Numbered from the stretch's first letter, positions 48,236-58,700 are shown. The stretch: DNA of 64,000 nt from DATKHR01 sp036557365 (GCA_036557365.1 DATBHR010000089.1:1-64000), one strand, 5' to 3'. The notes: a model not told the origin generated them from the sequence alone. Made by a program: numbers and translations.

Positions 48236-48982
48236 TCAATACTGGCTCGTCGGCGAATCGTGCGCGCCGTCGGGAATCGTCGTCCAGCCGCGCGGCTCCC
48301 GCCGCTCGGCGCGTTTGGCTAGCCATGCAAACGGCGCGAGCAGCAGGAAGTACTGCAGCGTGAGGAGAAACGTCCCGAACACATCGGCGATGGCTGCCGC
48401 TATCCGCAGGTACTGCTTCCACAATCGGCTCGTGCGCGCACGCCACACGTGGCGCCCGGCCTGCGGCGAGACACGCGTCAGCTGCGTGTATGTGTAGTTC
48501 ATGTGGAAGACCTCGTCGTGGAGGATCTCCTCGAAGATTGCCCGCGTGGACGGGTCGTCGTCCACGACTTCGCGGTAGATGGAGAAGCGACCGGCGGCCG
48601 CTTTTTCGGCGACGTGCAGGAATGCGAGCAGCCGATCGTCCGGCTGCCCGTCGATTTCAAGATCTTCGAGGCCGTGGCCGCCGGGCAGCGGGCTGGCGTC
48701 GAGGAGACCATTCAGCCGCGCGCCGCGTGTCCGCAGCAAGGCGGCGCTCCGCTGACGGAAGAGGTCGCCGTGATGCAGTTCGTCGATCGCGTGCGCAAGA
48801 TACAGGCGCCGCAGCAGCGGATCCTTCGTCGATTCGGCGGCGCGCAGGATGTCGCGGCCGCCATCGGTCTCCACCTCGGCAAATGCGAGCAGCTTCCGCA
48901 CGCGCCGATCGAAGTCTCCCCACACCCATCGGTGGAGGGGCCGCATGATGCGATCGACGCGGGTTGCCCGTCCTGTCGCCAT
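48236..48982 (-). CDS. Ferritin-like di-iron domain protein, membrane-anchored
   Basis: About 248 residues. The helical core carries AIDELHHGDLF and EILHDEVFH, two ExxH-type motifs expected for a carboxylate-bridged di-iron site. A hydrophobic helix follows (LLTLQYFLLLAPFAWLA) and the tail ends DSPTSQY. The start is uncertain: I take the ATG at 48982, but a GTG at 49048 would extend it and neither has a strong ribosome-binding site. It is the first gene of the carbamoyltransferase operon (one base before it) and might be an oxygenase or desaturase of the pathway. Confidence 0.7.
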   Translation of the reverse strand: MATGRATRVDRIMRPLHRWVWGDFDRRVRKLLAFAEVETDGGRDILRAAESTKDPLLRRLYLAHAIDELHHGDLFRQRSAALLRTRGARLNGLLDASPLPGGHGLEDLEIDGQPDDRLLAFLHVAEKAAAGRFSIYREVVDDDPSTRAIFEEILHDEVFHMNYTYTQLTRVSPQAGRHVWRARTSRLWKQYLRIAAAIADVFGTFLLTLQYFLLLAPFAWLAKRAERREPRGWTTIPDGAHDSPTSQY

Positions 48983-49300
48983 CGAGGCGGACGCGCAGCA
49001 TATGGTGTTCCACCAATCACCCGCACCCGCGTTTCGCAAAGTCCGCACGCTGACGGCGCCGACTCGACCGTGGACGTTTCGTCAGTCGAAAGCGCGCTCG
49101 GTGCCTCGTAAATTCGCGACATGGCTGATGTTGCCCGTGCCAATCGGGTGAGCGCGGACGGCCAGCACGCCGACGAGCGAAACCGTTCAGCCCTTCGGAC
49201 GAACCGTGCCGATGCGCCGTCGGTTGTCGGTAGACGTTCTGAATTGCTGCACCACGATTAGCCCATGCAGCGATCGTGAGGCCGCGGACGCAGACGAGAG
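48983..49300. other. Gene-free stretch
   Basis: 318 bases between the ferritin-like gene and the downstream methyltransferase stop. I see no gene, RNA or clear repeat. It probably holds the promoter of the leftward carbamoyltransferase operon. Confidence 0.5.
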
Positions 49301-49915
49301 CTATCTGGACCGGAGAAGCATTTCGTAGTGTCGGGAGCCGGGTGCCGATCGTGCGTCCGAGAAATCGACGCGGGCGATCGTTCGGAGTTGATGCGTCGCC
49401 GGATCGTGCTCCACTTCGACGCAGGACCTGCAGCTGAACGCGCCGCACTCTGCGACGAGGTCGAGCACATTGAATCCGAAATCGCTGTCGGTTCGCGTAA
49501 GGAGATAGAAGACAGGTGCCATCCGGGCGAAGTCGGCCAGGTATGTGCGGCAGGAGTCTGTCTCGACGTGCTGCAGGACCAGCGACGCGTACACAAGATC
49601 GAAGGGCTCACCTCGAAGCGCCGTCCAGTCGTCCTCGAGACGCGCGACGCGCTCGGTTGCGAGCGAGCGGCACCGCGCGATCATCGCCGGCAGATCGTAG
49701 CCGACGACTGTCGTCGCCAGGCTCGCGAGGTACGGAAAGTTCCGTCCAAGCCCGCAGCCGAAATCGAGAATCGTCCCGATGCCTGCAGGCAGCGGCACGG
49801 TCGGCGTGTACGGCGTGAACGGCTTGCCGTCCTTGAATCCGGTGAGGATGTGCTCCTTGATTTCATCCGCATCCGCGGACGCGGCGAGCGACGACCAGTC
49901 GGAGGATCCGGGCAC
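49301..49915 (-). CDS. Class I SAM-dependent methyltransferase
   Basis: 204 residues with motif I LDFGCGLGRNFPYLAS (about 50-65), VVGYDL as motif II, and FDLVYASLVLQHVE as the later motif. This is a single compact domain. The substrate is unknown. It ends near the start of the carbamoyltransferase operon and begins four bases after the aminotransferase stop, so the two are probably co-transcribed. Confidence 0.85.
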   Translation of the reverse strand: MPGSSDWSSLAASADADEIKEHILTGFKDGKPFTPYTPTVPLPAGIGTILDFGCGLGRNFPYLASLATTVVGYDLPAMIARCRSLATERVARLEDDWTALRGEPFDLVYASLVLQHVETDSCRTYLADFARMAPVFYLLTRTDSDFGFNVLDLVAECGAFSCRSCVEVEHDPATHQLRTIARVDFSDARSAPGSRHYEMLLRSR

Positions 49916-49919
49916 GACG

Positions 49920-50825
49920 CTATTGTGCCATCGCCGGAACCCCCTTGCGAATCGCCGTACCCATCGATCGCACCAGCTTGTGATACGCGGACGCGATCCG
50001 CGATGTCATCGGTCCCGGTCCGGCGTGGGCGCCCGTTCCAATCGTCCGGCCGTCGACGCGCGCGATCGGGACGATTTCCGCGAGCGTCCCGCACATGAAG
50101 GCCTCGCGCGCCGTCCACACGTCGAAGAGGGTGAACGGACGCTCCTCGGTCCGGATGCCAAGCTCGGACGCAAGGTCGAGAACGGTCTCGCGTGTAATGC
50201 CTCGAAGATTCGTCGCCGTCGGCGGCGTCAGGAGCGTGCGGTCGACGACGATGAAGACGTTGTCGACGGTGGCCTCGGCCACGAAGCCGTGCTGGTCGAG
50301 GAACAGCGCCTCGTCTGCGCCGCGATCGTTGGCTTCGATCCGCGCGAGGACGTTATTCAGATAGTTCAGCGACTTGATCGCAGGGCTGAGCACGTCAGGC
50401 GCCGGACGCCGGAACGCCGACGTCACGAGCGTCGCGCCCTGCGTCAGCTGCTCTCCATACAACGCGTTCACCGTCCGTGCGATGACGATGATGTCGGGCT
50501 TGGGGCACGACCGCGGGTCGATGCCCAGGTCGCCGGCGCCTCGGGTCACGACCAGCCGCACGTAGCCGTCGGCGATGTCGTTGCGGCGACACGCTTCGAG
50601 GACCAGCTCCGCCACGTCGTCATGCGAGGCCGGAATCGCCAGCCTGATCGCCTTTGCTGAATCGAAAAGGCGCTCGATGTGGCGTTCGAGCTTGAAGACG
50701 CGGCCGTTGTACGCACGAATGCCTTCGAACACGCCGTCGCCGTAGAGCAGGCCGTGATCGAACACGCTGACCCCTGCCTCGCCCGACGGACTGAAACGTC
50801 CGCCCGCATACACGATGCTGTCCAT
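49920..50825 (-). CDS. ilvE: Branched-chain aminotransferase-like (class IV, IlvE family)
   Basis: 301 residues. It starts MDSIVYAGGRF at 50825, with AAAGGAAA 8-10 bases upstream (a longer frame to 50921 lacks homology). Family marks are VFDHGLLYGDGVFEGIRAY, the PLP lysine in PAIKSLNYLNN, and ATVDNVFIV and EAFMCGTLAEIVPI near the end. It transfers amino groups between branched-chain keto acids and glutamate, or acts as a D-amino-acid aminotransferase. The close paralogues are hard to separate by eye. It is divergent from a MocR regulator 34 bases away. Confidence 0.85.
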   Translation of the reverse strand: MDSIVYAGGRFSPSGEAGVSVFDHGLLYGDGVFEGIRAYNGRVFKLERHIERLFDSAKAIRLAIPASHDDVAELVLEACRRNDIADGYVRLVVTRGAGDLGIDPRSCPKPDIIVIARTVNALYGEQLTQGATLVTSAFRRPAPDVLSPAIKSLNYLNNVLARIEANDRGADEALFLDQHGFVAEATVDNVFIVVDRTLLTPPTATNLRGITRETVLDLASELGIRTEERPFTLFDVWTAREAFMCGTLAEIVPIARVDGRTIGTGAHAGPGPMTSRIASAYHKLVRSMGTAIRKGVPAMAQ

Positions 50826-50859
50826 AGGACTGGTTTCCTTTCGCGTAGAATGAGCGAGT
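50826..50859. promoter_or_regulatory. 34-base divergent intergenic region (ilvE / MocR)
   Basis: Only 34 bases separate the two start codons. Both promoters must overlap here or lie inside the opposite genes, so the MocR protein probably represses or activates both. GAGCGAG precedes the regulator start. Confidence 0.5.
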
Positions 50860-52386
50860 ATGTCCGCCAGAATTCCTGTCAAACAGAGCCAATCGGTCAT
50901 TGGATTGTTTCGTGCGCTCAAGCTGGAACCGGGTGGGGTGCCGCGGAGCCGGCCGTTCTACCGGAAGCTCGTTGACCTCGTGGATCGGGGTGTCGGCCTG
51001 CACGCGCTGCCGGCGGGTTTTCAGCTGCCGCCCGAGCGCGATCTGGCGAAGGCGCTGAAGGTCAGTCGATCGACGGTCGTCGCGGCCTACCGCGAGCTCG
51101 AGGCGCGCGGGATCGTTCGCGCGTACGTCGGGCGCGGCACGTTCGTCTGCGCGCGGCCGGATCCAGGCAGCGCGCCCTTTTCGTGGCGTGGCAAGGTGTC
51201 CGCGGCGGCGCTGCAGTCCGACGATGCCACGGTACGCGACCTGGTGGCGCAGGCGGCAGATCCGTCGCTGATGTCGTTTGCCGCGGGGACGCCGGCGCTC
51301 GAATGCTTTCCGACCGATGTCTTCCGTCAGGCGATCGACGCGATCCTCGCGCGCGATCCGTCGATCGCGCTGAAGCTGGGGCCGACAGAAGGGCAGCCGC
51401 GGTTCCGCGCGGCCATCGCGGACCGCTTCGGCGGCCAGCCCGAAAACATCCTCGTCCTCGCCGGTGCGCAGCAAGGCCTCGATCTCCTGGCGCGCTGTCT
51501 CGTCGATCCCGGCGACGCCGTGATCGTCGATCGACCGGGTTATCTCGGCGCGATCGGCAGCTTTCGCGCGGCGGGCGCGCGCCTGGTCGGCTGGGACATC
51601 CAGCGCGCGGATCTCGACGAGCTCGAGGAGCTGATGCTCCGCTATCGTCCGAAACTGATGTACCTGAATCCGACGCACCAGAATCCGACGGGCATCACGC
51701 TGTCGATTCGCGCGCGTCGCGAGCTGATCGAACTGGCGGAACGCTATCGCGTGCCCATCATCGAGGACGACACGTACCGCGAGCTGACGCTCAGCACACC
51801 GCCGCCGCCGTCGCTCTACGCGCTCGATGAACTGAACAGCGTGGTCATTCACTTGAACAGCTTTGCGAAGATGCTCGCGCCGGGCCTTCGTCTCGGCTGG
51901 ATTTCAGCCGCGCCCGCCATCGTCGAGCAACTGGCGCTGATCAAGCAGCGCGTCGATCCGCACACGCAGAACCTCGTACAGCTCGCGGTTGCCGCGCTCA
52001 TCGAAGAAGGCGCGTTCGATCGTCACGTGGGGCAGTTGCGCGGCGAACATCGCCGTCGGCGCGACGCCATGGTGAAGGCGATCCGCCAGCACGTTCCGCC
52101 CGGCGTCGTCCGGTTTGCGGTGCCGGAGGGCGGCCTGTATCTCTGGTGCCAGCTGCCGTCGTCGGCCCGCGCGCGAGAGGTGCAGCGCGAGGCGTTCAAG
52201 GATCGCGTCGTGTTCGTGCCTGGCGACGCGTTTTATGTCGATCGCGGCGGCGCCCACGAACTGCGCATCTGCTACACCGCGCAGCCCGCGGAACGCGCGC
52301 CTCATGCGGCGAGAGCCCTTGCTCGCGCCGTCGCAGCGGTCGAGCGGCAGGACGCCGGCGAGCCGACGCTCCTGTCGATGGCGTAG
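50860..52386 (+). CDS. MocR/PdxR-type GntR regulator with aminotransferase domain
   Basis: 508 residues. The N-terminal GntR winged helix (LPPERDLAKALKVSRSTVV and RGIVRAYVGRGTFV, residues 50-110) is followed by a fold-type I aminotransferase domain with the PLP lysine in HLNSFAKMLAPGLRLGW (about 332) and the motif LNPTHQNPTG. MocR proteins sense PLP, amino acids or their derivatives and usually control a divergent gene. Here the partner is the IlvE-like aminotransferase. Confidence 0.92.
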   Translation: MSARIPVKQSQSVIGLFRALKLEPGGVPRSRPFYRKLVDLVDRGVGLHALPAGFQLPPERDLAKALKVSRSTVVAAYRELEARGIVRAYVGRGTFVCARPDPGSAPFSWRGKVSAAALQSDDATVRDLVAQAADPSLMSFAAGTPALECFPTDVFRQAIDAILARDPSIALKLGPTEGQPRFRAAIADRFGGQPENILVLAGAQQGLDLLARCLVDPGDAVIVDRPGYLGAIGSFRAAGARLVGWDIQRADLDELEELMLRYRPKLMYLNPTHQNPTGITLSIRARRELIELAERYRVPIIEDDTYRELTLSTPPPPSLYALDELNSVVIHLNSFAKMLAPGLRLGWISAAPAIVEQLALIKQRVDPHTQNLVQLAVAALIEEGAFDRHVGQLRGEHRRRRDAMVKAIRQHVPPGVVRFAVPEGGLYLWCQLPSSARAREVQREAFKDRVVFVPGDAFYVDRGGAHELRICYTAQPAERAPHAARALARAVAAVERQDAGEPTLLSMA

Positions 52387-52515
52387 TCGGACCGACGAAT
52401 CTGTAAGACGCCGCCGTCACCGCGGCTCCAAGCTTCGTGGCCGTGCATCGCCTTGCACACACTGACCTTCGGCACGGTCGTTGCCCCATCCCTCATGAAA
52501 CTCGAAGGAGGTTGC

Positions 52516-52614
52516 ATGTACTGGGCATTCGTCGCGGTGACGTGCGTAGTCGCGTTTGGCTGGGTCAAGATTCGCCGTCAGCGCAAGGGCACATCAGGAT
52601 CTCAGGCCCAATAG
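52516..52614 (+). CDS. Very small single-span membrane protein (32 residues)
   Basis: Begins at ATG 52516 with a strong GGAGG 4-5 bases upstream. It has one hydrophobic segment (YWAFVAVTCVVAFGW) followed by a basic stretch (KIRRQRK) and a short polar tail. It is preceded by about 130 bases without a gene. The strong ribosome-binding site and clean topology support it being real. No function is known. Confidence 0.5.
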   Translation: MYWAFVAVTCVVAFGWVKIRRQRKGTSGSQAQ

Positions 52615-52649
52615 CACGTCGGCCATCACCGTTCGTATTCACGCGCGCG

Positions 52650-53162
52650 TCACGCGCCGCACCGCTTCGTGACGCGCGCCGTGATCTCACCTGACGCGGG
52701 CGGATTCTCCCCGAGCCCGAGCGTATGCAGCAGCTCGTGGATGACGAGCATCTGCGCCGCTTTCGGCTGGTCTCGATATCTCGTCGCGAATCGATCGCTG
52801 CAGACGAAGATCACGTGGTAGCCCGGCGCCGTGTACGCCGCGATGGCATCGCCATGGGTCTGGCACTGCGGCGTCTGGCTGCCGTCCACGAAACGGATTC
52901 TCGACAGCGCCGCGCGCGGACTCAGCTCCGCCTCCGCGAGGACCGACTCGAGCGACGCTCCCGACGTCGCCGTGAATTCACGAAAGACCTGCTGACAGCT
53001 GCTCGCCTCAAGCCGGCGGATCGCGCCGTCGATCGCTCGAATCAGGTAGAGGCGCGTGGTAGCGTTAGTGATGATCGTCGGGCGCTCCTGTGCGTGAGTG
53101 TCCGCGACGAGCGGCAGCAGTTCGAGAACGACGAGCGAACTCAGAAGCATTCGGAGCCACAT
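52650..53162 (-). CDS. Secreted protein with HExxH (possible zinc peptidase)
   Basis: 170 residues. The signal peptide (MLLSSLVVLELLPLVADTHAQ) is followed by a soluble domain with HELLHTLGLGENPP, a metzincin-like HExxH motif, and a cysteine pair that may form a disulfide. CGGAGG lies nine bases before the ATG at 53162. An upstream GTG at 53186 would add 8 residues. It is divergent from the methyltransferase at 53212. Family unknown. Confidence 0.65.
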   Translation of the reverse strand: MWLRMLLSSLVVLELLPLVADTHAQERPTIITNATTRLYLIRAIDGAIRRLEASSCQQVFREFTATSGASLESVLAEAELSPRAALSRIRFVDGSQTPQCQTHGDAIAAYTAPGYHVIFVCSDRFATRYRDQPKAAQMLVIHELLHTLGLGENPPASGEITARVTKRCGA

Positions 53163-53211
53163 GGTGTCGGCCCTCCGCTTTTTCACGCGGAGGCGACACC
53201 CGAATCAGCTC

Positions 53212-54057
53212 ATGGACGAACCACTCATCCGTGATATTTCCGATACGGCCCGGTGGGTGGCCGTCTACCGCGCGCGCGAAACCGAGCGCCCGGACGCCGT
53301 GTTCCGCGATCCTTTCGCCCGCGCGCTGGCGGGCGAGAGAGGCGAGCAGATCGCCCGATCGCTCAAAGACGACAACATGGAATGGTCGGTGATCGCGCGC
53401 ACGCACGCGTTCGATCGGCTGCTCCTGCGTGAGCTCGAAGCCGGCACCGACGTCGTCGTCAACCTCGCCGCGGGACTCGACGCGCGGCCATACCGCCTCG
53501 ATCTGCCGCCGTCGCTGCGGTGGATTGAAGTCGATCTTCCCGAGATCCTTGAATACAAGGAGCGCATCCTGGCGGATGCGCAGCCTCGCTGCCGCGTCGA
53601 GCGCGTGGCGCTCGATCTGTCGAACCAGGACGCGCGCGCGGGCTTCTTCGGCGACGTCGGTCGCCGCGCTTCGCGGGTCGTCGTGATATCCGAGGGACTG
53701 GTGATTTACCTGATGGCCGACGCGGTCGGAGCGCTCGCGCGAGACCTGGCGGGTCCACCTTCGTTCCAGCGCTGGCTGCTCGACATCGTGTCGCCGGGCC
53801 TGCTGACGATGATCAACGAGCGCGCTGCCGATCTCGTTCGCAGCGCAGGAGCGCCCTTCCTGTTCGGACCGCAGGAAGGACCGGCATTCTTCGAGCGATA
53901 CGGGTGGACGCCGCTGAACGTGAGGTCGCTGCTCAAGACCGCGGCATCTCTGAAGCGCCTGCCGATGTTTCTTCGAATGATGGCGATGCTGCCGGAAGGA
54001 CCGCAGCCCGCGGGGTCGCGTCCCTGGTCCGGCGTCTGTCTGCTCGGCCGCGCCTGA
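53212..54057 (+). CDS. SAM methyltransferase of the TIGR00027/PPM1-like family
   Basis: 281 residues from ATG 53212 (the frame is open upstream without homology). Signature stretches are ISDTARWVAVYRARETERPDA, VVVNLAAGLDARPYRLDLP, WIEVDLPEILEYKERIL, and ISEGLVIYL. These define the leucine-carboxyl or polyketide O-methyltransferase-like group. The substrate is unknown. It is convergent with the membrane protein gene. Confidence 0.85.
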   Translation: MDEPLIRDISDTARWVAVYRARETERPDAVFRDPFARALAGERGEQIARSLKDDNMEWSVIARTHAFDRLLLRELEAGTDVVVNLAAGLDARPYRLDLPPSLRWIEVDLPEILEYKERILADAQPRCRVERVALDLSNQDARAGFFGDVGRRASRVVVISEGLVIYLMADAVGALARDLAGPPSFQRWLLDIVSPGLLTMINERAADLVRSAGAPFLFGPQEGPAFFERYGWTPLNVRSLLKTAASLKRLPMFLRMMAMLPEGPQPAGSRPWSGVCLLGRA

Positions 54058-54066
54058 CGATCGTCG

Positions 54067-55755
54067 CTATTTCGTTCTGACGTCGATCCGATCGAACGCC
54101 ACCGAGAGTTTTCGCGGATCGGCGCTCAGGCGGGCCTCCAGCGGCGAGATGGCGTGGCTGAACGACAGCGTCAAATCGTTGAGGCCGATCAACCACGTCC
54201 GCGCCGGCGCGTCGAGCGAGACAGTCTGCCATCCTTCGCGCAGCGACACCGTCCCCAGCACCGTGCCGTTCAGGACGACGCTCATGGTCTGCTCCGCGTC
54301 TGCCGTCGGCAGATTCGGTTGGCAGACGATGTCGACGGCTGCGTCGGCGCGTGAACGCCGCGGCAGCAGCACCTCCGCCGCCTTGCCGTCCACCCAGGCA
54401 AAGGTTCGGCCGTTGTCCTCGTTGTCAGCGAAGCCGGCGTAGAGCCAGTGCCGATCCGTTTGGGTCCCGACGTCGATCGTCGTGTCCCGCGGGACGTTTC
54501 GGACGATGGTGACGCCGAGCACGGCGACCGAAACCGCCGCCGCAAGGAGCCAGACGCGGCCGGGACGATGTGACAGGAGCCAGTCTGTTTCGGCCATCGC
54601 GACGCAGATCGCGAGGACGAAGACGTCGAGATAGATGTAATACACGGGCCACAACGTCGTGGCGCAAAACGCGAACAACGCGACGACCATCCACGGCAAG
54701 GCGCGTCGTCCGCGGCCGAGCGCGATCCATGCGGCCACGTACACCGCGATCAGCACGACGGCTTGTGCGGCTTCGACGTAGGACTGCCAGCCGAGTCGAA
54801 GCAGCAGTCCAGTGAGTCCGACGGTGTCGGTGCCGCCACCGTTGCCCCACACAGCGGTCTTGATGACGGTCTCGTACGCGCCGTACATCGAGTACTGAAG
54901 CGTGCTCCAGTTCCAGATCGCGAACGGCAGGAACGGGAAAAGCGCAGAGAGTACCACGAGCACAACCAATGTGAGCGTACGGGACCGATCGCGATGCCAG
55001 ACGCAAATCAGGAAGACGGGGACGATCGCGATCATTGTCGTTCGCGCGGCGACGAGGAGGCCGCACGTGATGGCGGCCGGCGTCCAGCGCTCGCGTCCGA
55101 CGAACCACGCAAACAGCGCGATCAACGGCCAGTAGATCGGCGTGTGCGCATAGGACGCGAACTCGCGAAGCTGCGAGCTCGACGCGAGGATCCACAACAT
55201 GCCCAGCCAGGCGACAGTCGAAATGAACCGTTTCTGGAACGCTGAAACAGCCGCACACAGCGCACAGGCGGTCGGCACGAACAGGCTGCCAAGCAGCGAG
55301 CCGATCCGCAAATCGGCATGCAGGACGTACGGCAGGACGTAAGGTCCCCACAAAACTGGCCCGTACGACAATGTCGTCTTCCAGGGAATGTAGTACGTCG
55401 TGTAGGGATTCTTGCCCTGAAGGATCTGATGAACGCCGCGCTCGACGATTGGCACCATGTCCGGCCGTCGCGTGTCGCTCGGGTAACTCAGAATCTCCCG
55501 CAGCCACGTGCCGCTTGCCTGGAAAACGATCGCGCCCGCGATGACCGCGACGACGACCGCAGGAATCCATTCGCTGGCGTGACTGTTCTCGGCTCTGGCG
55601 TCGAACGTTTCCCAGGTCAGGACGAGCGCCGCGAGGACGATGACGAGCTGAACGGTCGCCGACAAATACGCGAACGCCGTCGACCCGTAGACCGACGGCG
55701 ATGCGAGCAGCAGGAAACAGGCAGAAATCAGGAAGACGCGGACGGCGTCGCGCAC
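54067..55755 (-). CDS. Polytopic membrane protein with C-terminal beta-sandwich (GT87-like)
   Basis: 562 residues with about ten to eleven hydrophobic helices in the first 410 residues. The last 140 residues form a soluble beta-rich domain (VVLNGTVLGTVSLREGWQTVSLDAP). The layout resembles polyprenol-dependent glycosyltransferases (GT87/DUF2029), but the catalytic Asp motif is not certain. It may act on envelope glycans with the periplasmic domain outside. The downstream neighbour is convergent. Confidence 0.6.
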   Translation of the reverse strand: MRDAVRVFLISACFLLLASPSVYGSTAFAYLSATVQLVIVLAALVLTWETFDARAENSHASEWIPAVVVAVIAGAIVFQASGTWLREILSYPSDTRRPDMVPIVERGVHQILQGKNPYTTYYIPWKTTLSYGPVLWGPYVLPYVLHADLRIGSLLGSLFVPTACALCAAVSAFQKRFISTVAWLGMLWILASSSQLREFASYAHTPIYWPLIALFAWFVGRERWTPAAITCGLLVAARTTMIAIVPVFLICVWHRDRSRTLTLVVLVVLSALFPFLPFAIWNWSTLQYSMYGAYETVIKTAVWGNGGGTDTVGLTGLLLRLGWQSYVEAAQAVVLIAVYVAAWIALGRGRRALPWMVVALFAFCATTLWPVYYIYLDVFVLAICVAMAETDWLLSHRPGRVWLLAAAVSVAVLGVTIVRNVPRDTTIDVGTQTDRHWLYAGFADNEDNGRTFAWVDGKAAEVLLPRRSRADAAVDIVCQPNLPTADAEQTMSVVLNGTVLGTVSLREGWQTVSLDAPARTWLIGLNDLTLSFSHAISPLEARLSADPRKLSVAFDRIDVRTK

Positions 55756-55789
55756 GCGGTCATTCTAGTACGGGAGACACGCGACGTAC

Positions 55790-58700
55790 TTACTTCCCGA
55801 CGACGATCGGCTGCAGCGAGTGGTCGCCGCCTTTCTGCCTCGACTTCAGCCAACCCTGCACCTGCGCCATGTAGGTGTAGACGACCGGCGTCAGATACAG
55901 CGTCACGAGCTGCGAGAAGAGCAGACCTCCGACGACCACGAGACCGAGCGGCTGACGCGCTTCGCCGCCCGCACCGTAGCCGAGCGCGATCGGCACCGCA
56001 CCGAGCAGCGCCGCCATCGTCGTCATCATGATCGGGCGGAACCGGATCAGGCAGCCTTCGTAGATCGCGTCGCGCGGCGACTTGCCCGAACGTTCGGCTT
56101 CGAGTGCGAAGTCGATCTGCATGATCGCGTTCTTTTCGACGATGCCGATCAGCATGATCATCCCCACGAACGCGTAGATGTTCAGGTCCATCCTGAAAAG
56201 AATCAGCGTGACCAATGCGCCGAAGCCCGCGGAGGGCAGGCCGGAGAGAATCGTCAGCGGGTGAATGTAGCTTTCGTACAGGATGCCGAGGACGATGTAG
56301 ACGACCATGATGGCGATCACGAGCAGCACGGCGAGGTTGCCGAGCGAGCTCTGGAACGCCTTCGCCGCTCCCTGGAACTGTCCGCTGACAGTTTCCGGCA
56401 GCGTCCGGTCGGCGATCTCGCGGACCTGCGTGAGCACGCCGCCGAGCGACGCGCCCGGCTTCAGGCCGAACGAGATCGTGACCGCGGGGAGCTGGCCTTT
56501 GTGGTTCACCGTCTGCGGTCCGACGACCTGCGTGGTTTTTGCCAGCGTGTCGAGCGGGACAACGGTTCCGCTCGTTGCCGCGAGAGTCGCGGCCGACGTA
56601 CCTGTTCCCGTCGTCTGTCCGCCGGTGACCGTCGCCGAGACCGCGCCGCCGCCAGGCAGGCTGGCTCCGGCCGGCGGCTGATTTGGGGTCGTCTTGAAGT
56701 ACAGCAGCGAGAGCGCTGACGGATCGGCCTGAAACTGTGGCGCAAGTTCCAGCAGAACTTTGTACTCGTTCACGGGAGCGTAGATCGTCGAGACCCATCG
56801 GGGCCCGTACGCGTCGTAGAACGCGTTTTCGATCTGGCTCGCGGTCACGCCGAGTGCGGCCGCCTTATCGCGATCGATCTGGACGTTCACCTGCGGACTG
56901 TTGACCTCGAGATCGCTCGTCAGGTCCTCGATTCCCTCGACGTTGGCCAGCGCCTTCCTGAGTTGCCGCGACGCGTTGTACAGCGCCTCGCGATCCGGCG
57001 ACTGCATCGAGTACTGGTACAGGCTCTTCGAGACCTGGCCGCCGATGCGGACCGTCGGCGGGTTCTGGAGGAAAACCTCCATGCCCGGGACCTCAGACAG
57101 CTGCGGGCGGAGCTTCTCGATGATGTCGTCGGCGAGGTCGTCGCGTTCGCTGCGTGGCTTGAGGTGGACGACGATCTGTCCGAGATTCGGACCGCCGAGC
57201 GTGTTGGCTGCGCTTCCGCCGATCGTCGAGACCAGGCCTTCGACGTTCGGATCCTGCCGGATGATCTGCGCGATGCGGCCCTGGTATTCCACGAGCTTGT
57301 CGTAGGACGTGCCCTCTGCCGCTTCGGTGACGACGGCGATCTGGTCGGTGTCCTGGTTCGGAATGAACCCCTTCGGTACGACGATGAAAAGAAACGCCGT
57401 CAGTACGAGCACGATCGCGAACGACAGCATCGTTGCCGGTCGGTGCCTGAGGACGACCTGGAGCGTCCGATCGTAGCCGCGCAGAAGACTGTCGAACGCG
57501 GCCTCGGTGACCTGTCCGAACTTCGATTCCTTCTTGACGTGCGGGGCGGCTTTCTTCTGGCCGTGCCCGTCGTCTGTGCCGTGCGCTTCGGCCGGCTTCA
57601 GGAACCGGCTGCAGAGCATCGGCGTCAGCGTCACCGAAACGACGCCCGAGATCAGAATGGCGACGCAGATCGTGACGGAGAATTCCCGGAACAGTCGGCC
57701 GAGTACGCCGCCCATGAAGAGGACGGGGATGAAGACGGCGGCCAGCGAGAGCGTCATCGAGACGATGGTGAACCCGATTTCGCGCGAGCCGACCAGCGAC
57801 GCCGTGAGCGGATCTTCGCCCATCTCGACGTGCCGGTAGATGTTCTCGAGCATCACGATCGCGTCGTCCACGACGAAGCCGACCGAGAGGATGAGCGCCA
57901 TCATCGACAGGTTGTCGAGGCTGTAGCCCAGGAGATACATCACCGCGAACGTTCCGATGATCGAGAAGGGAAGCGCGAGGCTGGGAATGACCGTCGCCCA
58001 GACGTTCCGCAGGAACACGTAGATGACCATGATCACGAGCGCGAGCGTGAGCGCCATCGTGAACTGGACGTCGCGGTACGACTCGCGAATCGTGTCGGAG
58101 CGGTCGTAAAGCACGTCCATGTGGACGCTGGTCGGCAGCTCGAGTCGGAACTGCGGCAGCAGCGCCTTGACGGCGTCGGCCACCGCAATGGTGTTCGTGC
58201 CCGGCTGCCGCTGGATGCCGAGCGTGATGGCGCGCTGCTCGGTGTCGCGCGTGTAGAACCACGACGCCGTGCGCTGGTCCTCGACGCCATCCACGACCGT
58301 CCCGAGCTCGGAAAGGCGCACGGGCGCGCCGTTCCGGTACGTGACGATCATGTCCTTGTATTCGTCCGCGTTCATCAGCTGGCCGGTCGCCTGCAGCGTG
58401 AACGCTTTATGCGGTCCGATGATCGAGCCGGTCGGCGTGTTGACGTTCCAGTTCCGCAGCGACGCCTCGATCTCGTTGATGCCGATCTGTCGTGAGGCGA
58501 GCTGATGCGGATCGAGTTGCACGTGGACGGCGTACTTCTGGCTGCCGAGCACCTGCACCTGCGCGACGCCGCTGACCATCGAGATGCGCTGGGCGATGCG
58601 CGTCTCCGCGTACTCGTCCAGCGTCCACGGCGGCATCGTCGACGACGTGATCACGAGGTAGAGAATCGGTTGATCTGCCGGGTTGACCTTCGTGAAGGTC

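Noticed and set aside
50620..51852. 410-codon minus-strand frame over the MocR gene
   Set aside because: Shadow of the regulator; composition is Arg-rich and low in hydrophobic pattern.
56963..58495. 510-codon plus-strand frame inside the MdtC-like gene
   Set aside because: Shadow frame full of Arg, Asp and His repeats; the opposite strand encodes an intact RND pump.
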